A stretch of DNA of 18,108 nt from Streptomyces alboflavus (GCF_000716675.1 NZ_JNXT01000103.1:1-18108), one strand, 5' to 3'; positions 6,393-14,047 are shown, counted from the stretch's first letter. Numbers and translations are program-made. Notes: generated by a model from the sequence alone, not told the origin.

Positions 6393-7637
6393 CTAGCCGG
6401 ACTGTCCGTCCTTCACTGTCCGCAGGAAGACGTCCGACAACCTGTTCGTGTCTCCTGTCACCAGATCGGGCGACGCGGAGTCGAAGGCCACGACGCTGCC
6501 GTCCCCGTTGACCGACGGCCGCCGGGCCGGGAGGTCGTTGCGCCCGCCGTCGACGTCCGCACTGATCAACTGCGTCTCGCCGGTGGCCAGTTCACGCAGG
6601 AACACGGCGGGCACCGCGGCCTTCCCCCGGCCCGGCCCCGCCGAGGTGTACGCGAGGTGCGCGCCGTCCGCGCTGAGCGAGGGCTCCGCCGTCCAGGACT
6701 TCGCGCCGGACCCCTTCACGAGTGTGGTGGTGTCGGTGTCGAGGTCGCGCACGAAGACGTTGACCCCGCCGTTGCGGTCGCCCGGCACGAGGTTGGAGGC
6801 GCGCGAGGTGAAGGCGACGCGCCGCCCGTCCGCGCTGATCGACGGCACGGACGAGGCCCCGTCGGCCGCGCCGCCGTCCCGGGCGACGGACACCTTCTCG
6901 ACGGTGCCGGTGTCCATGTCGCGGACGTGGACGTCGCGGCCCTGCCGGTAGGCCACGTACCGGCCGTCGCGGCTCACGTCCGAGTCGCTCGCCGCGCCCG
7001 CCCCCGGCGAGTCGTCGCTGACCCGGTCGACGGTGCCGCCGTGGAACACGAACCGGTAGATGTGCGACCGCGGTTTCTCGCCGGGGTCGGTCGGCGGCAG
7101 CGTGGCCGTGAAGGTGAGCCACTGGCAGGAGGGGTCGACGGTGGGCTGACCCGCCGAGGTGAAGTGGGCGCCCTGGTAGCCCCGGACGTACGAGTACTTG
7201 CCCTGGGCGATGTTGTGGGTGTAGACGACCGGCCGGTCGTCGGGCAGTGGCGGGTAGGACACGTCGGTGGACTCGGAAACGAAGCCGGTCTGGCGGCCGC
7301 TTGCGCACGGCGACCCGTCGTAGGAGGGCCCGCTCGGCCAGCCGCTGATCGGGCTCGTGCCGGAGTGCGTGAGTTTGTAGACGTCCGGCTGCCCGTTGGT
7401 GTCACGGTCCCAGACCGGCCCTTCGGACGTGAAGGCGGTGACCCGCTCCTCCCCCATGTCCGCGTCGTACGACGCCGCGTCGAGCTGACCGCCGTCCCGC
7501 GTCACGCTGACGCGTTCCGTGGCGGGCGCCACTCCGGCGTCCGGGCCCGCCTGCGCGGGGATCGTGCCCATCAGGGCGACGAGCACCCCGGCGGCGACCG
7601 CTCCGGTGGTGACGCGCGCTCCGTAGCTCATCATCAT
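6393..7637 (-). CDS. Secreted seven-repeat beta-propeller protein, array member 2
   Basis: This 414-residue paralogue starts in an unusual run of three ATG codons (7637, 7634, 7631), the first overlapping the TGA of the upstream gene as ATGA. The signal peptide ends near AQA|GPD (about residue 30). Seven repeats can be counted; three are degenerate (MGEERVTAFTS, SGRQTGFVS, SCQWLTFTA) and four are classical (DGRYVAYRQ, DGRRVAFTS, DGAHLAYTS, DGSVVAFDS). GDTN-type loops are DRDTNGQPDVY, PGDRNGGVNVF and TGDTNRLSDVF. Two cysteines, in PCASGR and PSCQW, are shared with the next gene and probably form a disulfide outside the cell. It is closest to member 3 (both carry LISAD-x-DGGRND and ARRPSVN), which points to a recent duplication. 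It is the last gene of the operon. Confidence 0.85.
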   Translation of the reverse strand: MMMSYGARVTTGAVAAGVLVALMGTIPAQAGPDAGVAPATERVSVTRDGGQLDAASYDADMGEERVTAFTSEGPVWDRDTNGQPDVYKLTHSGTSPISGWPSGPSYDGSPCASGRQTGFVSESTDVSYPPLPDDRPVVYTHNIAQGKYSYVRGYQGAHFTSAGQPTVDPSCQWLTFTATLPPTDPGEKPRSHIYRFVFHGGTVDRVSDDSPGAGAASDSDVSRDGRYVAYRQGRDVHVRDMDTGTVEKVSVARDGGAADGASSVPSISADGRRVAFTSRASNLVPGDRNGGVNVFVRDLDTDTTTLVKGSGAKSWTAEPSLSADGAHLAYTSAGPGRGKAAVPAVFLRELATGETQLISADVDGGRNDLPARRPSVNGDGSVVAFDSASPDLVTGDTNRLSDVFLRTVKDGQSG

Positions 7638-8881
7638 GTGCTCGCCCCCGGTCCGGTCGGAAGGGTGCGGACGAAGACGTCCCTGACCCCGTTGGTGTCC
7701 CCCGCCACCAGGTCGGCCGACGCCGAGTCGAAGGCGACGACACTGCCGTCGTCGTTGACCGAAGGACGCCGGGCCGGGCGGTCGTTGCGCCCGCCGTCGA
7801 TGTCCGCGCTGATCAACTGGGTCTTTCCCGTGGCCAGTTCACGCAGGAACACGGCGGGCACCCGAGCGCCCTCGCCCCGTACCGCCGAAACGTACGCGAG
7901 GTGCGTGCCGTCCGTGCCGAGCGCCGCGTCGTAGGTCGTCGCGCGCTGCGACTCGCCGCGCACCAGGCGGGTCGTCCCCGCGTCGAGGTCGCGCACGAAG
8001 ACGTTGACGCCGCCGTTGCGGTCGCCCGCCGCGAGGTCGGACGCGGTCGAGTCGAAGGCGACGTGGCGGCCGTCGCCGCTCAGCGAGGCGCCGGACGAAC
8101 GGCCGTCGGCCGGGCCGCCGTCGCGGGCCACGGACGCCTTCTCCAGGGTGCCGGTGTCCAGGTCGCGTACGTAGACGTTCCCCCGGGACTCGTACGCCAC
8201 GTACCGGCCGTCGTAGCTGATCGAGGAGCGGTCGGCCCGTGCCGAGGGCTCGCTGACGAGGCGGACCGTGCCGTCGTAGATGCGGTAGCGGTAGACGCGC
8301 GGCTGTCCCGCGGTGCCGTCGGGGCCTTCGAGGGCCGCTGTGAACGACACCCACATGCAGTCGTCGCTCACCTTGGGCCGGGCCGCCCACGCGAAGGGCG
8401 TGCCTTCGAAGGACTGGCTGGCGCGGGAGACCTTGCCCACGGCGCGGTTGCGGACGTAGACGGTCGGGCGGTCGTCCGGGGCCGGAGTGGACGTGATGTT
8501 CGTGGCCTCGGAGACGAAAGCGGTCATCCGGCCGCTCGCGCACGGCGCGCCGCCGCGGGACGGGCCGTTGCCCGTGCCGCGCGGGTGGCCGGAGCTGATG
8601 ACGGAGTCGCCGAAGTACACGTCGGTCAGGCCGTTGGTGTCGCCCTCCCACACCGGACCGGCCGTCGTGAAGGTGGCCCTGGCGGCGAACCCCGCCGACA
8701 AGTCCTGTCCGTACGACGGCACGTGGAGCTGCGCGCCGCTCCGGTCCACGCTGGCCCGCACCGTCGTGGGCCCGGCGGGATCCGGGTCGGCGTGGGCCGG
8801 TGCGACGGCCGCCGCCGTGAGGGCGGCCGTCAGGACGGCCACGGTTCTCGCTGCCTTGCTCGCCGTGCTTGCCTCGCTCAT
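7634..8881 (-). CDS. Secreted seven-repeat beta-propeller protein, array member 3
   Basis: This 415-residue protein starts at ATG 8881 with GGGGGA 7-8 bases upstream and follows the previous gene by 21 bases. The signal peptide ends near AHA|DPD (about residue 31). The seven repeat units are ARATFTT, SGRMTAFVS, DCMWVSFTA, DGRYVAYES, DGRHVAFDS, DGTHLAYVS and DGSVVAFDS. Loops GDTNGLTDVY, GDRNGGVNVF and GDTNGVRDVF occur at the same places as in member 2. The cysteines of PCASGR and DDCMW are conserved with member 2. The mature part starts with Asp-Pro-rich sequence, unlike the TRAPRTERVS type of members 1, 4 and 5. The stop overlaps the next start, so translation is probably coupled. Ligand unknown. 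Confidence 0.85.
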   Translation of the reverse strand: MSEASTASKAARTVAVLTAALTAAAVAPAHADPDPAGPTTVRASVDRSGAQLHVPSYGQDLSAGFAARATFTTAGPVWEGDTNGLTDVYFGDSVISSGHPRGTGNGPSRGGAPCASGRMTAFVSEATNITSTPAPDDRPTVYVRNRAVGKVSRASQSFEGTPFAWAARPKVSDDCMWVSFTAALEGPDGTAGQPRVYRYRIYDGTVRLVSEPSARADRSSISYDGRYVAYESRGNVYVRDLDTGTLEKASVARDGGPADGRSSGASLSGDGRHVAFDSTASDLAAGDRNGGVNVFVRDLDAGTTRLVRGESQRATTYDAALGTDGTHLAYVSAVRGEGARVPAVFLRELATGKTQLISADIDGGRNDRPARRPSVNDDGSVVAFDSASADLVAGDTNGVRDVFVRTLPTGPGAST

Positions 8882-8902
8882 GAAGGTCCCCCGTGGGTGG
8901 GT

Positions 8903-9958
8903 TCAGCGGGTGTGGCGCAGGAAGATGTCGGTGCTGCCGTTCGTGTCGCCCGGCACCAGGTCGGCGGCGGCCGAGGTGAAGGCGACCGTGCGGCCCCCTG
9001 CGGTGACGGATCCGGGCGTGACGGCGCCGGGTCCGACGGGCGTGCGCCTGCCGGTGCGGACGTCGAGGACGGTGAGCGCGGTGCCGTCCGCGCCCTCGGC
9101 GAGGACGGCGTGCCGGGCGTCCGGGCTCGCGGCCTCGGCGGGCCTGTCGGCGACCTCGCGGGCGGCGCCCTTGCGCAGGTCGTACGCGTACGTCCGGCCC
9201 CCGGCGGCGAACAGCGCGGTGCGGCCGTTCCCGGCGAGCTGCACGAACCCCGCATCGCCGAGGCCCCGGTCGAGCTGCGTGGTCGCGCCGGTCCCCCGGT
9301 CGCGCACGAACAGGTCCACGCCGTCCGCGCCCCGGGTCGTGTACGCGAGGAGCCCGCCGTCGGCGCTCAGGGACGCGGGCCCGAACCAGCTGTCGCCGCC
9401 GATCAGTTCGTCGGCCCCGGTGGCCAGGTCGCGGACGCGCAGGTGCTGTGCCGGGCGGAAGCGGTCGCCCGAGGTGTACGCGACCTTGTCGCCGTCGGCC
9501 GAGACGGCGCGGAGCAGGCCGGTGCCGTGCCCCGGCGCCCCCACGTTCACGTTCCGGCCCGTCTCCCGGTCGTACACCATGGGCGCCGGGGACTTGGTGC
9601 CCGCCGTGTGGCCGACGCGGCGGCCGTCGCGGCTGAGCAGCGGCGTGCCCCAGGAGGAGTCGCCGCCGTTCGGGATCGGGGTCAGCGCGCCCGTGACCCG
9701 GTCCTTCAGGACGAGGCAGGTGTACGTCTGCTGGTGGCAGCGCAGCCGCTCCGCCTTGGTGGCGAAGGCGACGTACCGGCCGTCGGCGCTGATCCCGGCG
9801 TCGAGGGAGCGTCCGTCGAGCTGCGCCCCGTCGCCCGCGGTGCTCACCCGCTCGGTGCGCGGCGCGCGCGGGCCCGCCCCGGCCTCGGCGGCCGACAGGG
9901 TCGCACCGCTGACGGCGAGGGCAAGTGCCGTACCCAGGAAGGCTTTCGCGCACCTCAT
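8903..9958 (-). CDS. Secreted seven-repeat beta-propeller protein, array member 4
   Basis: I choose ATG 9958 (351 residues) because GGGGGAGG stands just before it and the signal peptide MRCAKAFLGTALALAVSG is then typical. A GTG at 9976 overlapping the upstream TGA (GTGA) would add only MTGEAG and could also be used. The mature protein begins GPRAPRTERVSTAGDGAQLDG. Seven repeats are DGRYVAFAT, DGRRVGHTA, DGDKVAYTS, DGGLLAYTT, NGRTALFAA, DARHAVLAE and GGRTVAFTS, and a single GDTNGSTDIF loop closes the last one. A Cys pair in RCHQQTYTC matches member 5 and suggests a small disulfide loop in blade 1. It is the closest relative of member 5 (shared GDGAQLDG/ADGAQLDG and RTGALT/VTGALT blocks). Confidence 0.84.
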   Translation of the reverse strand: MRCAKAFLGTALALAVSGATLSAAEAGAGPRAPRTERVSTAGDGAQLDGRSLDAGISADGRYVAFATKAERLRCHQQTYTCLVLKDRVTGALTPIPNGGDSSWGTPLLSRDGRRVGHTAGTKSPAPMVYDRETGRNVNVGAPGHGTGLLRAVSADGDKVAYTSGDRFRPAQHLRVRDLATGADELIGGDSWFGPASLSADGGLLAYTTRGADGVDLFVRDRGTGATTQLDRGLGDAGFVQLAGNGRTALFAAGGRTYAYDLRKGAAREVADRPAEAASPDARHAVLAEGADGTALTVLDVRTGRRTPVGPGAVTPGSVTAGGRTVAFTSAAADLVPGDTNGSTDIFLRHTR

Positions 9959-9972
9959 ACCGGCCTCCCCCG

Positions 9973-11112
9973 TCACCGCGCGTGCCGTACGAAGACGTCC
10001 GGCACGCCGTTCGTGTCGCCCGGCACCAGGTCGGTGGCGCCCGAACTGAACACGACGGCACGGCCCTTGGCACTCACCGCGCCGTGGCCCGCCCGCGCAT
10101 CCGCGGGGCCGACGTCCGTGCCGCGGCCGGTGCGCAGGTCGAGCAGGCGCAGCCCGTCGGCGGCGGAGAGGACGACGTGGCGGCCGTCGGCGGTGGCGGA
10201 CCTGGCACGGCCGTCCGCGACGCGTGCGGTGGCGCCGGTGCGCACGGTGTGGACGTACAGGCCGCCTCCCGCGTTGAACAGGACGCGGCGGCCGTCGCCG
10301 GTGAGCCGGACCAGCTCGGCCGTGCCGAGGCCGGTGTCGAGCTGGACGCGGGCGCCCGTGGCGGGCTCCTTGAGGAAGACGTCGCCGCTGTCGTCGGGGC
10401 CTTCGCCGTAGCCGCCGATCTGGTACGCGACGCGGGTGCCGTCGTCGGCCACGGACGCCCCGCCCTTGTCGCCCTCCTCCGGCGCCGAGATCAGCTCGTC
10501 CGTGCCGGTGGCGGTGTCGCGGACGTACAGCAGGCGGGCGTTCTGGTTGCCGTTGCGGTTGCCGACGGTGTAGGCGACGCGGGTGCCGTCGGGGCTGATC
10601 GCGTGCACGGCGCCGAGTTCGTTGCGTCCTGGCGGGTCGGCGGGCCAGAGGCGGGTGGTGGCGCCGGTGACACGGTCGTGGAGGTGGGGCATGGCGAAGC
10701 GCTTGTTGGCGGTGAAGGCGACGCGGCCGCCGTCGTCGCTGAGCAGCGGGTTGCCGTAGAGGTGGCCGCTGCCGAGGTCGATGCCGGTCAGGGCGCCCGT
10801 GCGCAGGTCCTTGAGTTTCAGGCAGTGCAGATAGGTGTCGCAGCCGAGGGCGGGCGCCCGGGTCACGAACGCGGCGTGCCGGCCGTCGCCGCTGATCGCG
10901 CCGTCCGTCGAGCCGCCGTCGAGCTGGGCGCCGTCGGCGGCGGTGCTGAGGCGGTCGGTGCGCGGGGCGCGGGTGCCGGTGGTGTCGGCGTGCGCGGTGG
11001 CGGTGGCCGCCGTCAGTGAGGCGCCGCTCAGGGCGAGGGCGAGGGCGGCAGCCGCCAGGGTCCTCGCGCGCCCGCCGCCGTGCCGAGCCGTGCCGTGCCG
11101 GGCCGTGCTCAC
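9973..11112 (-). CDS. Secreted seven-repeat beta-propeller protein, array member 5
   Basis: The start is GTG 11112, which overlaps the upstream TGA as GTGA; the frame is open further upstream, but only as an overlap with member 6. The 379-residue product has a long basic N-region (ARHGTARHGGGRAR), a hydrophobic core and cleavage near AHA|DTT (about residue 41). Seven repeats are DGRHAAFVT, DGGRVAFTA, DGTRVAYTV, DGTRVAYQI, DGRRVLFNA, DGRHVVLSA and KGRAVVFSS, ending in GDTNGVPDVF. The Cys pair LGCDTYLHC corresponds to that of member 4. The start of the gene contains small GGCAC/GGCTC tandem repeats (11083-11104) that lengthen the N-region. Coupled to the genes on both sides. Confidence 0.83.
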   Translation of the reverse strand: MSTARHGTARHGGGRARTLAAAALALALSGASLTAATATAHADTTGTRAPRTDRLSTAADGAQLDGGSTDGAISGDGRHAAFVTRAPALGCDTYLHCLKLKDLRTGALTGIDLGSGHLYGNPLLSDDGGRVAFTANKRFAMPHLHDRVTGATTRLWPADPPGRNELGAVHAISPDGTRVAYTVGNRNGNQNARLLYVRDTATGTDELISAPEEGDKGGASVADDGTRVAYQIGGYGEGPDDSGDVFLKEPATGARVQLDTGLGTAELVRLTGDGRRVLFNAGGGLYVHTVRTGATARVADGRARSATADGRHVVLSAADGLRLLDLRTGRGTDVGPADARAGHGAVSAKGRAVVFSSGATDLVPGDTNGVPDVFVRHAR

Positions 11113-12203
11113 CGGCGCGTCCACTTGAAGACGTCGTTCAGGTCGTTGGTGTCGCCGGGCACCACGTCGGTCTCGCCCGAGGTGTAGACGACGGTGCGGC
11201 CCTTGGCGCCGACCGCGCCGGGGACGGCGGTGCCGGTGCCGACGACGTGCACGCGGCCGGTGCGCAGGTCGCGCAGGCGCAGCGTCGAGGCGTCGTCGGA
11301 GTAGAGGAGGTGGCGGCCCTCGGGGCCGACGGCCTTGGCCGAGGTGCCGGAGAAGTGCCGGACCTTGCCGGTGCGCAGATCGCGTACGTAGGCGCCGTTC
11401 GCGGAGTTCAGGACCACCGTGCGGCCGTTGCCGCTGATCTCGACGAGCTTGGAGGCGGTGCCGTCGTCGACGCGCCTGAGGCTGCCGGTGTCGCGGTCCC
11501 GGACCCAGACCTGCTTGGTGCCCGCGTCCTCGTAGGCCACGAAGCGGCCGGTGTCGCTGAGGGACGGGTTCACCATGTCGCGGGCGGCGTCGGGCGGTCC
11601 GTCGCTGACGACCTCGCGGGTGTCGGTGGCCCAGTCGTAGACCTCGATCCGGTACGGGTCGGCGGGGTGCTGCGGGCGCAGGACGTACGCGACGTGGCGG
11701 CCGTCGGCGCTGATCTCGGACTCGCCGGAGCCCTCCTTGAAGCCCCTGGCGTCGACGCGGCGCTTCTCCCCCGTCGTCAGGTCCACCACGAACGCGTTGG
11801 TGGTGTGCGAGCCCCAGTCGAGGTACGTGGCGAAGCGGCCGTCGTCGCTGACGCTCGGCGCGGTCAGGCTGTACCGGATCCTGCTGACCTTGCCGGAGTC
11901 CTGGTCGCGGACGTGCGCGGAGCTCTGGGGCCGCGGGTAGGTGTCGGGCGTGAGGTTGGTGGCCGCGCTGCTGAAGGCGACGTGCCCGCCGTCGGACGTG
12001 ACGGTGGCGGCGCCCGACGTGCCGTTGGCCTCGGTGCCGTCGGCGGCGACGCTGACGCGCTCCACGCGGGGCGCGCGGCGCTCCGACTGGGCGGCCCCGG
12101 CCGTGTCGGACGGCTCGGCCGCGTGCGCGGCCGACGGTAACGCGACGGCGGCGAGCGCGGTGGTGAGCGCGGCCGCGGACAGGGCACGAACTGCTCTGCG
12201 CAT
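11109..12203 (-). CDS. Secreted seven-repeat beta-propeller protein, array member 6 (first gene of the operon)
   Basis: ATG 12203 gives 364 residues with a clear signal peptide (MRRAVRALSAAALTTALAAV, cleavage near AHA|AEP). Seven repeats are DGGHVAFSS, DGRFATYLD, DGRHVAYVL, TGRFVAYED, NGRTVVLNS, EGRHLLYSD and KGRTVVYTS. The last carries GDTNDLNDVF; the equivalent loop after repeat 1 has decayed (TPDTYPRPQSS). No Cys is visible. Codon 22 is TTA (12138-12140), read by the bldA tRNA in streptomycetes, so translation of this first gene, and by coupling the rest, may depend on developmental stage. The ribosome site GGGGGG lies in the loop of a small hairpin. As the promoter-proximal member it may set expression of the array. 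Confidence 0.84.
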   Translation of the reverse strand: MRRAVRALSAAALTTALAAVALPSAAHAAEPSDTAGAAQSERRAPRVERVSVAADGTEANGTSGAATVTSDGGHVAFSSAATNLTPDTYPRPQSSAHVRDQDSGKVSRIRYSLTAPSVSDDGRFATYLDWGSHTTNAFVVDLTTGEKRRVDARGFKEGSGESEISADGRHVAYVLRPQHPADPYRIEVYDWATDTREVVSDGPPDAARDMVNPSLSDTGRFVAYEDAGTKQVWVRDRDTGSLRRVDDGTASKLVEISGNGRTVVLNSANGAYVRDLRTGKVRHFSGTSAKAVGPEGRHLLYSDDASTLRLRDLRTGRVHVVGTGTAVPGAVGAKGRTVVYTSGETDVVPGDTNDLNDVFKWTRR

Positions 12204-12219
12204 GATTCCCCCCGGAATC
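12204..12219 (-). promoter_or_regulatory. Ribosome-site hairpin before propeller operon gene 1
   Basis: GATTCC and GGAATC form a perfect 6-bp stem around four G residues on the transcript, directly abutting the ATG at 12203. The G-rich ribosome site is therefore in the loop and 3' arm, which could limit translation initiation. Confidence 0.4.
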
Positions 12220-12284
12220 CCCTCGGCGCGCCCGCGCTGCCTCTGGGCGCGCCGCCCCCGGCCCGGCGCCGAGGGCCCACCGGG

Positions 12285-12313
12285 ATACAAGCGCTTTCTC
12301 CGACGCCCCGCAA
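12285..12313 (-). promoter_or_regulatory. Candidate promoter of the propeller operon with AAGCGCTT palindrome
   Basis: On the minus strand TTGCGG (12313-12308), 17 bases, then TTGTAT (12290-12285) form a fair promoter about 80 bases upstream of the ATG at 12203. The palindrome AAGCGCTT (12289-12296) overlaps the -10 box. AAGCGCTT cores are typical of LacI-family operators, so sugar-responsive repression is possible. The match is short and could be chance. Confidence 0.4.
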
Positions 12314-12335
12314 TCCGCAGGAGTGCGTACAACCT

Positions 12336-12355
12336 GGACGCCCCCTCGGGCGTCC
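12336..12355 (-). terminator. Hairpin terminator after the TetR gene
   Basis: GGACGCCC (12336-12343) and GGGCGTCC (12348-12355) form a perfect 8-bp stem with a 4-base loop. It begins 13 bases after the TetR-family stop codon and closes the urease operon. Confidence 0.65.
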
Positions 12356-12368
12356 GTGGGCGCGGCGG

Positions 12369-12986
12369 CTATCCCTGCGGTGCGAGCGTTTCGTCCAGGA
12401 ACTCCCTTGCGTGCGCGAGGACTTGGTCCCGTCCGGTGCCGCGCAGGCCGATCGCCACATGGATGGAGAAGCCGTCGAGCAGCGCCCGAAGGCGGGCCGC
12501 GTACCGGTCGGCGTCGACGGCGCGGAACTCCCCGCGCGAGACGCCCTCGGCGAGCAGCGCCACCAGGTCGCGGTGCCAGGAGCCCTCGATGGCGGCCTGC
12601 CGGTCGCGCCCCTTCTCGTCCGCGTTCAGGGACCGGTTCCACACCTCCAGCCAGAGGATCCAGTGCGGGTCGCGGTGCCCTTGCGGGACGTACAGCTCGA
12701 CGTACGCGTCGAGGCGGGCGCGGGCCGGGCCCTGCCGGGCGAGCAGCCGTCCGCGCTCGGCGCCGAGCCGCCCCTCGCTCCACTCCAGGGTGCGCAGGAG
12801 CAGCTCGTCCTTGGAGCCGAAGTAGTAGAGGAGGTGGCCGCTGCTCATGCCGACCTCGCGGCCGAGCGCGGCCATGGTGAGCTGTTCCAGGCCGCGGTCG
12901 GCGATCATCTCCATGGCCGTCGCGAGGACGTCCTCCCGCGGGGGCGCGTTCCTGCGTGCGCTGCGCGGGGCGCTCGCTTCGGCCAC
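12369..12986 (-). CDS. TetR-family transcriptional regulator
   Basis: This 205-residue protein starts at GTG 12986 with GGAG 6 bases upstream. Its N-terminal helix-turn-helix domain covers residues about 17-63 (VLATAMEMIADRGLEQLTMAALGREVGMSSGHLLYYFGSKDELL in family layout, with the recognition helix at SSGHLLYYF). The C-terminal ligand/dimer domain (WILWLEVWNRSLN, HRDLVALLAEGVSRGEFRAVDAD, RALLDGFSIHVAIGL) has the pattern of BetI-like regulators. It is the last gene of the urease and agmatine deiminase operon, 15 bases after agmatine deiminase. It most likely represses that operon, perhaps through the inverted repeat at 16490-16506. The ligand may be a polyamine or a related amine, which is inference from context only. 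Confidence 0.88.
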   Translation of the reverse strand: MAEASAPRSARRNAPPREDVLATAMEMIADRGLEQLTMAALGREVGMSSGHLLYYFGSKDELLLRTLEWSEGRLGAERGRLLARQGPARARLDAYVELYVPQGHRDPHWILWLEVWNRSLNADEKGRDRQAAIEGSWHRDLVALLAEGVSRGEFRAVDADRYAARLRALLDGFSIHVAIGLRGTGRDQVLAHAREFLDETLAPQG

Positions 12987-13001
12987 GTGGTACTCCGGCT
13001 G

Positions 13002-14036
13002 CTAGATCCTTGGCTGCTGCTGGGTGATGCAGTGGATGCCACCACCCCCGGCAAAGATCGTACGGGCGTCGACGAGGGTCACGGTCCGGCGCGGGAACAG
13101 CCGCCGGAAGATGCCCGCGGCCAGCTCGTCATGCGGGTCGTCGAACGCGCACAGCACGACGCCGCCGTTGCACAGGTAGTGGTTGATGTACGAGTGGTCG
13201 ACCCAGCCGTCGTCGTCGGCGAGCGCGGTCGGCGCGGGCATCTCGACGATCTCCAGGGTGCGGCCGCGCGCGTCCGTCTGCCCCTTGAGTACGCCGATGA
13301 CCTCGCGGCTGACCTCGAAGTCCGGGTGGGCGGGGTCCGCCTGCGAGTGGACGAGGACGACGCCGGGGGCGGCGAACGCGGCGACGATGTCGACGTGGCC
13401 GAGGGTGCCGAAGCCGTGGCCGGGGTAGTCGGCGGTGAGGCCGCGCGGCAGCCACAGGGCCTTGCGGGTGCCGATGCGGGCGTGCACCTCCGCCTCGACC
13501 TGCGCCCTGGTCCAGCCGGGGTTGCGCTCGGGGCCGAGCTGCACGGTGTCGGTGAGGAGCACGGTGCCCTCGCCGTCGACGTGGATGCCGCCGCCCTCGT
13601 TGACCAGCGGCGAGGAGTGCGTCTGCGCGCCCGCGAGGTCCGCGACATGGCGGGCGATCTTCGCGTCGTGCTCCCAGCTGGCCCACTCCTGCGCGCCCCA
13701 GCCGTTGAACGTCCAGTCCACGGCGCCGAGGCGCCCGGCGCCGTCGGTCACGAAGGTCGGGCCGATGTCCCGCATCCAGGCGTCGTCGAGCTCGCGCTCC
13801 ACCAGCTCGACGTCCGGGCCGAGGAGTTCCCGGGCCTCCGCGGACTGGCCGGGCCCGCACACGACGGTGACCGGCTCGAAGCGGCGGACGGCGCGGGCGA
13901 CAGCGGCCCAGGCGCGGCGGGACTCCGCGAGCGCCCCGGGGTCGTCGAAGGTCACGTTCGGTCCCGGCCAGGCCATCCAGGTGCGCTCGTGCGGCTCCCA
14001 CTCGGCGGGCATGCGGAAGGTCATCGGGGCGGTCAT
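13002..14036 (-). CDS. Agmatine deiminase family protein
   Basis: Members hydrolyse agmatine to N-carbamoylputrescine and ammonia using a catalytic Cys. This protein of 344 residues has the family blocks: MPAEWEPHERTWMAWPGP at the start, DDAWMRDIGPTFV, NEGGGIHVDGEGTVLLTD, GTLGHVDIVAAF with the His-x-Asp pair, WVDHSYINHYLCNGG and the Cys motif GGGGIHCITQQQP (Cys336). ATG 14036 is chosen because GAGG precedes it; a GTG at 14051 overlapping the ureC stop (GTGA) is an alternative that adds VRTAP. Position after ureC and coupling to it suggest joint use of guanidino or ureido compounds. No N-carbamoylputrescine amidase gene is present in the window. Related guanidine-modifying enzymes cannot be fully excluded as the true activity. 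Confidence 0.88.
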   Translation of the reverse strand: MTAPMTFRMPAEWEPHERTWMAWPGPNVTFDDPGALAESRRAWAAVARAVRRFEPVTVVCGPGQSAEARELLGPDVELVERELDDAWMRDIGPTFVTDGAGRLGAVDWTFNGWGAQEWASWEHDAKIARHVADLAGAQTHSSPLVNEGGGIHVDGEGTVLLTDTVQLGPERNPGWTRAQVEAEVHARIGTRKALWLPRGLTADYPGHGFGTLGHVDIVAAFAAPGVVLVHSQADPAHPDFEVSREVIGVLKGQTDARGRTLEIVEMPAPTALADDDGWVDHSYINHYLCNGGVVLCAFDDPHDELAAGIFRRLFPRRTVTLVDARTIFAGGGGIHCITQQQPRI

Positions 14037-14047
14037 GGGAGCGGTCC

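Noticed and set aside
7901..10411. Very long plus-strand open frame opposite the propeller genes
   Set aside because: It is antisense to three genes with signal peptides, ribosome sites and family repeats. Its translation is Val/Gly/Arg-rich without domain features, as expected from GC-biased third positions.
8903..12203. TolB of the Tol-Pal system
   Set aside because: The repeats are TolB/PD40-like, but a Gram-positive streptomycete has no outer membrane Tol-Pal system and no tolQRA or pal genes are nearby.
9973..12783. Single 936-residue minus-strand frame suggesting a giant fusion
   Set aside because: The frame merely stays open through member 6 in the wrong phase. The part after GTG 11112 alone has a signal peptide and propeller repeats.
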